Below are positions 1 through 5,690 of a stretch of 6,221 bases of DNA, piece after piece. How positions within the stretch are numbered: position 1 is the stretch's first letter; every line of letters starts with the position of its first letter. The notes under the pieces are model-generated. The model saw only the letters and a list, made by a program, of their open reading frames with translations, searched no databases and had not been told where the DNA came from. The translations under genes and the position numbers were made by a program. Location: assembly GCA_946408315.1 (NCBI GenBank), contig CAMJRV010000152.1:1-6221 (forward strand), read 5' to 3'. This stretch comes from an uncultured Bacillota bacterium. Lineage in GTDB: Bacteria; Bacillota; Clostridia; Peptostreptococcales; Anaerovoracaceae.

Positions 1-1559
1 TCGCCTATCATTCGATCGAGAAATATTTGAAGGTCGGCTTGATGGGTGGGATTCCGGAAACCTTCATCACCGGGGAATGTCTTTTCGAGATGGATTTATC
101 CAGAGTGGAAGCAGCTTGTAATGTTGAGCCTTTCGACGGAGTGCGCTACACGAAGGAAGAAGCTGTGTCGGAATCGCAGCGATGCCTGAAATGCAACTGC
201 AACGCCTGCAGCGATTGCTGTGAGATATTCGATCATTTCAACAATTGGCCCAGTTCCATGGTCCATGACGCGGTGGCGTCCTTGCACACAAAGACAAGCA
301 TCAAAGGACAGCATGCCACCCGGACGATGAATGGCTGCAATCTCTGCGGACTGTGTAAAAAGGTATGTCCGCAAGGGATCGATATGGGAAAATTCTTTCA
401 CGATTTTCGTTATTTTAAAGCAGAGGACAAGATGCTCCCCCCGGCGTTCCATGATTTTTTCATACGGGACATGAATTTTTCCAACGACGAGGCATTCTTC
501 GCACGGACAGCTCCGGGCTGTTCAACCGCGAGCTACGTGTTTTTCCCCGGATGCCAGTTAGGCGCAAGCGACCCGCGATATGTTGAGAAAACGTATGATT
601 TTCTGCTGGAGAAAATCCCGGACATCGGGATCATCCATGGCTGCTGCGGCGCACCGGCAGACTGGGGTGCGGACCGATTTCTGAATGAAGCAACCGTGAG
701 TATGCTGCGTGAGGAATGGACCAGGATGGGGAAGCCTGTGATTATCTTTGCATGTCCCACCTGCAAGCACCAGTTTGAGAAATTTATTCCCGAGGCTGAG
801 GGGGTATCGCTATATCGCGTTTTGGAAGAGACAGGACTGCCTGAAAATCCCGGGTGCAATTATGAGGCCGCCTGCGTCTTTGACCCGTGCTCCAGCCGCT
901 ATCACAGCAGTATGCAGGAGAGCGTCAGAAGGCTTGCGGAGAAAGCGGGCATTGAACTGACAGAATTGTTTTACAGCCGTGAGAAGGCGCAATGCTGTGG
1001 GTGGGGCGGACATATCCAGGAAGCGAACCCCTCTTTGTTTAAAAAAATGGTGGGTGACAGGATCAACGGCAGCCAGTTGCCGTATATTACCTATTGCACA
1101 AACTGCAACGACACCTTTTCCGACAGGGGAAAGGAATGCGTGCATATTCTGGACATCGTCCATCATCTGGATAAAAAGGGCCTTCGTCCCCCTACCCTGT
1201 CACAGAGGCGGAGAAACCGTCTCGCGGTGAAAAGGGCCATGCTGAAGAAGGTCTGGAATCTTGAAATGGAGGAAGCCGGTCCGCCTGACGAGACAATCAC
1301 GATAGATATCCCAGAAGAGGTCCAGCAGAAGATGAATCGCCTGATGATCCTGGATGAGGAGGTTTTCACAACCATAAGAAACAGCGAAGCGTCGGGTTAT
1401 CGGATCTATGATCCGGGATCGGACACCTATACCGGCCACCTGCGAATAGGAATTATTACCTATTGGGTTGAATATCAGAAAATTGAGGATAGAATTCAGG
1501 TCAGAAACGTGTATTCTCACCGAGTTGAGATTGTGGAAAATCTAAAGCGAAACCTCTAA
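1..1559 (+). CDS. GltD-like flavoprotein / HdrB-like dicluster fusion protein, C-terminal part (5' end outside window)
   Basis: This frame is open to the left edge (first full codon at base 3), so the TTG at 27 is probably not the start. The first residues, AYHSIEKYL, resemble the C-terminal helix of GltD/NfnB-type NAD(P)-FAD oxidoreductases. Counting from the TTG, a cysteine-rich stretch follows (C53, C56, C58, C61, C64, C65), then one 4Fe-4S motif CxxCxxCxxxCP (C104, C107, C110, C114). Two complete CCG domains come next: C176, C206-C207, C243/C246 and C288, C323-C324, C357/C360. In HdrB such domains hold two non-cubane [4Fe-4S] clusters that reduce disulfides or pass electrons. Residues about 425-505 form an extra domain I do not recognise. 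No signal peptide or membrane segment is visible, so it is presumably a soluble cytoplasmic electron-transfer protein. It converges with, and overlaps by 18 bases, the hydrogenase protease gene. The Fe-S/CCG assignment is firm; the flavoprotein part rests on few residues. Confidence 0.85.
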   Translation, partial: AYHSIEKYLKVGLMGGIPETFITGECLFEMDLSRVEAACNVEPFDGVRYTKEEAVSESQRCLKCNCNACSDCCEIFDHFNNWPSSMVHDAVASLHTKTSIKGQHATRTMNGCNLCGLCKKVCPQGIDMGKFFHDFRYFKAEDKMLPPAFHDFFIRDMNFSNDEAFFARTAPGCSTASYVFFPGCQLGASDPRYVEKTYDFLLEKIPDIGIIHGCCGAPADWGADRFLNEATVSMLREEWTRMGKPVIIFACPTCKHQFEKFIPEAEGVSLYRVLEETGLPENPGCNYEAACVFDPCSSRYHSSMQESVRRLAEKAGIELTELFYSREKAQCCGWGGHIQEANPSLFKKMVGDRINGSQLPYITYCTNCNDTFSDRGKECVHILDIVHHLDKKGLRPPTLSQRRRNRLAVKRAMLKKVWNLEMEEAGPPDETITIDIPEEVQQKMNRLMILDEEVFTTIRNSEASGYRIYDPGSDTYTGHLRIGIITYWVEYQKIEDRIQVRNVYSHRVEIVENLKRNL

Positions 1560-2003
1560 ATTCAGCCAGTTTTTCAGATGAAGCGTCACCTCTGCAACAA
1601 TGTCGGGGAAGCGCTTTTTCATTTCCGGCGACAGGCCAAAGCGCCACTCGACAGAGCAGGCTTCAATCGCAATCAATATGCCCTCTTCTCTATGATACTG
1701 CCTCAGGTACTGAAGCAGATCCAAATGATGGGAGGAAAAGGATAGGGGAAGCTCCCTCAACACATCTCCGAGCGGGATTGCCGTAACAGAACAGGGCTCT
1801 GCTCCCGTGTTCGCCGCGTCGATTAAAATGATCCGGCAGGCATCCCTCAGCTCGTCCATACAATAATCCGGGTCTGTTTCGCCTGCTGCCATCCGAAGAC
1901 CGGGGAACGCGTTCTGCCGCTGCAGCTCCTCCACGACATAATTCCCGATCCCATCGTCCCCCATCAGCCGATTGCCCATTCCAAGTACAACCGTTTTATT
2001 CAT
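1542..2003 (-). CDS. [NiFe]-hydrogenase maturation endopeptidase (HycI/HyaD/HybD family)
   Basis: This 153-residue protein is the usual size for the family that cleaves the C-terminal peptide of the hydrogenase large subunit after nickel insertion. The N-terminus shows the Rossmann-like GxGN motif (LGMGN, residues 7-11) and GDDGIG (15-20). The expected nickel-sensing residues are present: an acid at D16/D17, D62 in ILIDAAN, and the histidine of SSHH (H92 most likely). The frame is open further upstream to an ATG at 2081. The ATG at 2003 is preferred because GAGGAGGG lies just upstream and family homology starts at MNKTVVLGMGN; the longer start would also place coding sequence over a large hairpin. 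It is the last gene of the hydrogenase operon, 140 bases after the large subunit, and its natural substrate is that subunit. Its 3' end overlaps the convergent redox gene by 18 bases. Confidence 0.92.
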   Translation of the reverse strand: MNKTVVLGMGNRLMGDDGIGNYVVEELQRQNAFPGLRMAAGETDPDYCMDELRDACRIILIDAANTGAEPCSVTAIPLGDVLRELPLSFSSHHLDLLQYLRQYHREEGILIAIEACSVEWRFGLSPEMKKRFPDIVAEVTLHLKNWLNLEVSL

Positions 2004-2011
2004 TGAGCCAC

Positions 2012-2034
2012 CCTCCTCGTACATCGATATGTAC
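2012..2034 (-). promoter_or_regulatory. Ribosome binding site of the protease gene with a small abutting hairpin
   Basis: On the - strand GAGGAGGG (about 2011-2018) lies 7-8 bases before the ATG at 2003 and decides that start. Directly upstream, GTACAT-CGAT-ATGTAC (2019-2034, as read on the + strand) can form a 6-bp stem with a 4-base loop that ends exactly where the Shine-Dalgarno begins. The site is clear; a role for the hairpin in keeping the site accessible or limiting translation is inference. Confidence 0.6.
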
Positions 2035-2044
2035 TCCCTTATAA

Positions 2045-2141
2045 GCCGGGCTGCATGTCCCCGTAGAAACCGTGAAACCAATTACCATTTTCATGCGCAG
2101 CATAAAAAAATGGCGGTTTCCGAGGGGACCTGCAGCCCGGC
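2045..2141 (-). other. Large imperfect hairpin between hydrogenase large subunit and protease genes
   Basis: Left arm 2045-2072 and right arm 2114-2141 are 28-base inverted copies. Read as - strand RNA, 24 positions are Watson-Crick, one is G-U and three are mismatched. Inside, CCATTTT (2085-2091) pairs with AAAATGG (2107-2113), and ATGC/GCAT (2093-2096 with 2100-2103) closes a 3-base loop, leaving a 12-base one-sided bulge (2073-2084). GAAACC occurs twice, at 2066 and 2074, so the upper stem could slip between two registers. The element starts two bases after the large-subunit stop. No T-run follows the stem on either strand, so it is not a standard intrinsic terminator. It may be an mRNA-stabilising or processing hairpin that sets the level of the protease relative to the structural subunits, or a small repeat element. 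Its function is unknown. Confidence 0.7.
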
Positions 2142-2143
2142 GA

Positions 2144-3559
2144 TTATGGTACGATCGTAATAAATTTCGATGCACGATCCGGGTAATACACATGGGTCGC
2201 GCAGGATACGCAGGGGTCAAAGGACCGGATAATCCGCCCCAGTTCCACAGGATTGTTTTCGTCCTGAAGCTCAGCGCCGATCAGGGCCATCTCCGCAGTT
2301 CCGGGCATTCCGGCGTTGCTCCGGGACGAGAGGTTCCAGACTGACGGCGTGATGACCTGATAAAAGGAAATCTGTCGGTTTCTGATTTTCATCCAGTGTC
2401 CCAGGGAGCCCCTCGTCGTATCGATCAGACCTGTTCCCTGAGAAGAATTGGGGATATCAAGCTCTCCCTGACTGGAAACGTTCAGGATCATATGATCGAG
2501 GAGGGTTTTCAGGATCTCCGTGATTTTTCTGGCCTCATAAATCCTGGCAATGATGCGGTCCATCGTGGAAATTCCGTTCCGGTACTCGCCCGTCATCCAC
2601 TGCCTTGCCAGAGGTCCGCACTCAAACGCTCTGTTTTCAAGCTTTGCCGATTTGATAAACGAATAGGCGTCCGGTTTGTTCCGGTCGGGCACCGGAATCG
2701 TCTCCATCGGAGAATACGCGTCGAGCTGGTCCGTATACCAGGAAAAATCGATCTCCTCGGTAATTCTCGCGGGATCGAGTGCTCTGATCTCGCCGTCCAC
2801 GTATATCATCGGGTCCAGGTAAAGGGTCCCCAATCCGGGATAGCCGTTAAAACAGCCGTAGCTCAAAAAGTTGCCGTAGCCTCTGCCGTTCTGATAGTAT
2901 TCCGGATAATAGGACGCGATGATCCCAACGTCAGGAATCGTTACATTTTCAATAAAATGCGCCACGCTGTCAAGGATGGATTTCAGCTCTACAATTTTAT
3001 CCGCTGTCGCCACCGTCGTTGCGCCGCCGACGAAAACCCCGTGGGTATGAGGCGCCTTTCCTCCCAGTACCGCGATCATTTCGTGTGCTTCCCTGCTCAC
3101 ATTCAGGGAATCGAAGTAGTGCTGCACAATCAGATCGTTCTGGGCCTTCGGAATTCTCAAGTCGGCCCCGGAGGTTCCGATCACAGAACAGCTTGACTCC
3201 GGCATCCTGACGTAATCCGGAACGACAAACTGATAGAAATGCCTCAGGTGGTTCTGAAGGAACTCACAGCCATGCATGAAATCCCGCAAAAACCTGCCCT
3301 GTTCTATGGGAACGACTCCCAATGCCTGTTCCAGCGCCATGGTGGAGGCAAGTCCGTGGGCCGTGGAACAGATGCCGCAGATCCTTTCCGTATAATAGAC
3401 GGCGTCCAGCGGGTTCCTTCCGTTCAACATCTGTTCAAAACCGCGGAACATAAGCCCTCTGACCTGGGCGTCCACGACCTTGCGATCTTCTACCGATGCG
3501 TCGATCTCCATAAAACCGCTGATTCGCGTAACCGGATTGATAACGATACGCTCGCTCAT
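2144..3559 (-). CDS. [NiFe]-hydrogenase large (catalytic) subunit
   Basis: This 471-residue subunit carries the Ni-Fe(CN)2CO active site that splits or forms H2. The L1 motif RICGICSTAH (R59-H68) supplies C61 and C64; the L2 motif DPCVSCATH (D448-H456) supplies C450 and C453, so all four nickel ligands are present as normal Cys codons. The 15 residues after H456 are the expected C-terminal extension, removed by the protease encoded downstream. DTTRG (380-384) stands where many relatives have EAPRG, so the active-site arginine is kept (R383). TRISGF (11-16) replaces the usual TRIEGH, losing the Glu that serves as proton gate in standard enzymes. There is no transmembrane segment. The ATG sits one base after the small-subunit stop, with its own GGGAGGT site inside the end of that gene, which implies translational coupling. 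Identity as a hydrogenase is certain; the subgroup is not settled, although the missing Glu recalls group 1h. Confidence 0.97.
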   Translation of the reverse strand: MSERIVINPVTRISGFMEIDASVEDRKVVDAQVRGLMFRGFEQMLNGRNPLDAVYYTERICGICSTAHGLASTMALEQALGVVPIEQGRFLRDFMHGCEFLQNHLRHFYQFVVPDYVRMPESSCSVIGTSGADLRIPKAQNDLIVQHYFDSLNVSREAHEMIAVLGGKAPHTHGVFVGGATTVATADKIVELKSILDSVAHFIENVTIPDVGIIASYYPEYYQNGRGYGNFLSYGCFNGYPGLGTLYLDPMIYVDGEIRALDPARITEEIDFSWYTDQLDAYSPMETIPVPDRNKPDAYSFIKSAKLENRAFECGPLARQWMTGEYRNGISTMDRIIARIYEARKITEILKTLLDHMILNVSSQGELDIPNSSQGTGLIDTTRGSLGHWMKIRNRQISFYQVITPSVWNLSSRSNAGMPGTAEMALIGAELQDENNPVELGRIIRSFDPCVSCATHVYYPDRASKFITIVP

Positions 3560-3560
3560 A

Positions 3561-4367
3561 TCACAGACCTCCCGGTTCCGCTTCCGCAGGAGGAAACGTG
3601 ATGAAGGGCTCCATCTGGTCCGGGAAGCCGAACTGGGCGCAGCCGATGCACGGGGTATTCGCCTGTACCGGCCAGCTCACCCTGTCGTTCCACTTTCTGA
3701 TGGGACAATCGATAGGGGTGATGGGTCCTTTGCACCCCATCAGAAACATACAGGTCGGTTCTCCCAGATTAGACGCAAAGATGCCCTGATCAAAATAGGA
3801 TCTTCTTTCACAGCGTTGATGAATCGTAATCCCGTACAAAAATACCGGCCTTCCCATCGCGTCGAGCTGCGGTTCTCCGTAGTTTAAAAGATATTCCAAC
3901 GTACTCAAAAACCACTCCGGATGACAGGGGCAGCCCGGCAGGTTGATTACAGTTCGATTCAGGATGGACTGTACGGAAACACATTGGGCGGGATTGGGCG
4001 TTCCGGCAGAGACTCCGCCGTGAGAGGCACAGGCTCCCACCGCAATCACGTGCACTGCCTTTTCCCCCAGCATGCTTACCGCGTCCACTCCGGTAATTTC
4101 TTCGCCTCTCCACCTTCCCACGATCTGATACTTTCCGTCATCCCTCGTGGCGATCGCCCCCTCTACGGCAAGAATAAACTCTTCGCCGTCCAGCAGGCTG
4201 AACAGGGCGTCCATAGCCCTCTCTCCTTCACACGGAATCAAGGATTGATCGTAGACCAGATCAACCATTTCCGTTATCATATATTCCAGCCCCGGCTCGG
4301 AGCCGTTCAGCAGGGAGATAATATTGCCCGAGCAGCCGTTCAGCTCAAGCCATGCTAATTTCATCAT
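3561..4367 (-). CDS. [NiFe]-hydrogenase small subunit, cytosolic, with atypical proximal-cluster motif
   Basis: This 268-residue electron-transfer subunit passes electrons between the NiFe site and an external partner through three Fe-S clusters. The proximal cluster region has C12, C113 (GACASHGG) and C146 (PGCPCHPEW). However, the second cysteine of the usual CxxC is N15 (GCSGN), and an additional C148 lies two residues after C146. The distal cluster has the standard H183-xx-C186, C206 and C212. The medial cluster has C221, C240 and C243 in the familiar CPIRKWND...PCIGCAQFGFPD context. There is no twin-arginine signal, so the protein starts right at the flavodoxin-like domain, and no C-terminal membrane helix, so it should be soluble in the cytoplasm. 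GGAGGAAAAGAG precedes ATGATG; the first ATG has 7-8 bases of spacing and is preferred. It is the first gene of the operon. Substituted proximal ligands are known in groups 1h and 2a (Asp), and Asn here is a variant of that. Confidence 0.96.
   Translation of the reverse strand: MMKLAWLELNGCSGNIISLLNGSEPGLEYMITEMVDLVYDQSLIPCEGERAMDALFSLLDGEEFILAVEGAIATRDDGKYQIVGRWRGEEITGVDAVSMLGEKAVHVIAVGACASHGGVSAGTPNPAQCVSVQSILNRTVINLPGCPCHPEWFLSTLEYLLNYGEPQLDAMGRPVFLYGITIHQRCERRSYFDQGIFASNLGEPTCMFLMGCKGPITPIDCPIRKWNDRVSWPVQANTPCIGCAQFGFPDQMEPFITFPPAEAEPGGL
3567..3573 (-). promoter_or_regulatory. Ribosome binding site of the large subunit, inside the small-subunit gene
   Basis: GGGAGGT on the - strand lies 7 bases before the large-subunit ATG and within the last codons of the small-subunit gene. 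With the TGA-T-ATG junction (3563-3557) it indicates coupled, near-equimolar translation of the two subunits. Confidence 0.7.
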
Positions 4368-4372
4368 CTCTT

Positions 4373-4408
4373 TTCCTCCTCACAACCATCATATTATCAG
4401 CGGAGGAA
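4373..4408 (-). promoter_or_regulatory. Possible anti-Shine-Dalgarno pairing in the hydrogenase leader
   Basis: On the - strand the Shine-Dalgarno GGAGGAA (4379-4373) of the small-subunit gene is exactly complementary over 7 bases to TTCCTCC (4408-4402) upstream, with 22 bases between. If the transcript starts upstream of 4408 this stem would cover the ribosome site. The pairing is seen directly; regulation is inference, since short complementary purine/pyrimidine tracts can arise by chance. I could not assign a convincing -35/-10 pair for the - strand in this AT-rich gap. Confidence 0.35.
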
Positions 4409-4425
4409 GATTATTCTGGTTTCAT

Positions 4426-4455
4426 TTTTCCGAATGTGATATGATAAAATATAAT
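4426..4455 (+). promoter_or_regulatory. Candidate sigma-A-type promoter of the diguanylate cyclase gene
   Basis: A perfect TATAAT at 4450-4455 sits 53 bases before the ATG. The -35 region 17-18 bases upstream (TTTTCC, 4426-4431) matches the consensus poorly. The start point would be near 4462, giving a leader of about 47 bases ending in the strong site AAAGGAGGG (4491-4499). The divergent hydrogenase operon starts in the same 141-base gap, so both promoters probably lie here and could share control. Confidence 0.45.
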
Positions 4456-4508
4456 CTTAGATTCACTGCCCAGGCGTGCCGCACCTTGTCAAAGGAGGGT
4501 AACTGCGG

Positions 4509-5690
4509 ATGAAAAAGCTAACCGGTTCCAGAAGGGCATTTTTGTTTATTGCCGTAATCATCATTTCAATTTTATCAATCGTATCAGCATTGTCGTTATA
4601 CGGCAATATCGAATTGCTGCTGGTAGAGGAAAAGGGCAAGAAGGCCATGAGTGTCACAATTGCGGTTGCCCAGCTCATTCAGCAGGACTATACTTCTTTT
4701 GAGCAACTGCTGAAGACCGAGGAATATACGGACGGCAGCTACGATGCTGCCTACCACGCGAAAATGCAGAAGATATTCCGAGAGATCAAGGAGAAGACCG
4801 GGATAAAATTTCTTTACTGCGGAAAGCGGATTTCCCAGGATGAGATCGTCTACCTCTTTGACGGGGAGCCGCCGGAAAGCGAGCTGTATTCTCCTTTGGG
4901 CTCAAAGGACAAGCTGGATGAAATGGAACAGCTTTTCTATCAGGGAAGGACCTCCGGGTACACGCCGATCACAAGCTATTCCGAGTGGGGAGACCTTCTG
5001 ACGGGAATGACACCGATCATCGATCCGTCTACCGGCGAGGCAGTCGCCCATGTAGGGGCCGACGTTTCCATCGAAACGATCTCCCTCTCTCTTCGCAGCG
5101 CCAAACACCTGCTCATGATCAACGCATTTATCGTTATCATCATCACTTCCTTAATCATATACCGTCTTCTCTGGATGACGCCGCTCTTCAGCGAGAACGA
5201 TTACCTGACCGGACTGCACAGCAAGGGATATCAGGAGCGCTTCCTGGAACATCAAATAAAAAAATCTATCAACAATGGGAAGTCCTTTCCCCTCATCATG
5301 ATAGATTTTGATGATTTTAAACTGATCAATGATAAATACGGCCACCATTTCGGCGATATCGTGCTGAAATCTGTCTCACAGATCATCAAGACCTGCACCC
5401 GGTCTGTCGACTGCTGCGCCAGGTATGGAGGCGACGAATTTATCATCATCCTGCCGGAAGCCGATCTGGAGTATGCTGCGCTGGTATGTCAATGGCTTCA
5501 AAAGGAAACCGCCGCCCTTCAGCTTCCGGCAAATTATGATTCCGGCCCCGTATCCATCAGTATGGGCATCGCTTTATGGGAGCCGGGTATGACGCCGGAA
5601 CAGCTCCTGGACCGGGCGGATAAAGCCCTGTATCATTCCAAAAGGACCGGCAAAAATAAAACCGTCGTCTATAGCGGCGATCTCGAATAA
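4509..5690 (+). CDS. Membrane-bound diguanylate cyclase (GGDEF) with extracytoplasmic Cache-like sensor
   Basis: This 393-residue protein should make cyclic di-GMP from two GTP at the inner face of the membrane. A first hydrophobic helix spans about residues 10-31. An outside region follows (about 32-198) whose end, a PI-D-G-VA-VGADVS pattern, resembles Cache sensor domains. A second helix lies at about 201-222, then a cytoplasmic GGDEF domain starting at DYLTGLHS. The active site is intact: RYGGDEF at 305-311, the metal-binding D266 in DFDDF, and the N-D pair at 274-275. The inhibitory I-site RxxD (R298-D301) lies five residues before GGDEF, as in product-inhibited enzymes. No EAL or HD-GYP domain is attached. 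The start has a strong AAAGGAGGG site 9 bases upstream. The gene diverges from the hydrogenase operon and its 3' end overlaps the convergent PyrK-like gene by 22 bases. The sensor ligand is unknown. Confidence 0.95.
   Translation: MKKLTGSRRAFLFIAVIIISILSIVSALSLYGNIELLLVEEKGKKAMSVTIAVAQLIQQDYTSFEQLLKTEEYTDGSYDAAYHAKMQKIFREIKEKTGIKFLYCGKRISQDEIVYLFDGEPPESELYSPLGSKDKLDEMEQLFYQGRTSGYTPITSYSEWGDLLTGMTPIIDPSTGEAVAHVGADVSIETISLSLRSAKHLLMINAFIVIIITSLIIYRLLWMTPLFSENDYLTGLHSKGYQERFLEHQIKKSINNGKSFPLIMIDFDDFKLINDKYGHHFGDIVLKSVSQIIKTCTRSVDCCARYGGDEFIIILPEADLEYAALVCQWLQKETAALQLPANYDSGPVSISMGIALWEPGMTPEQLLDRADKALYHSKRTGKNKTVVYSGDLE

Noticed and set aside
27..29. TTG as start of the left gene
   Set aside because: The frame is open upstream to the window edge, there is no Shine-Dalgarno, and the upstream residues read as the end of a flavoprotein domain.
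810..1166. Open frame of 118 codons on the - strand
   Set aside because: It is antisense to the CCG-domain protein, whose cysteine pattern is clearly real.
2004..2081. Longer N-terminus for the protease from the ATG at 2081
   Set aside because: The family begins at the GxGN strand encoded just after 2003, a strong ribosome site precedes that ATG, and the extension would overlap the hairpin.
2045..2141. Intrinsic terminator or insertion-sequence ends
   Set aside because: No U-run follows the stem on either strand, and no matching target duplication or transposase is visible.
2176..2220. Selenocysteine in the L2 motif
   Set aside because: Both L2 nickel ligands are TGC codons and no in-frame TGA occurs.
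2396..3196. Long open frame of 266 codons on the + strand
   Set aside because: It lies wholly antisense to the hydrogenase large subunit, which has unmistakable motifs, and its basic, low-complexity translation shows no family features.
3921..4358. Open frame of 145 codons on the + strand
   Set aside because: It is antisense to the small subunit, with no motif or convincing ribosome site.
4300..4367. Tat signal peptide on the hydrogenase small subunit
   Set aside because: The sequence enters the first domain at residue 3, with no RRxFxK motif or hydrophobic stretch, and no better upstream start is present.
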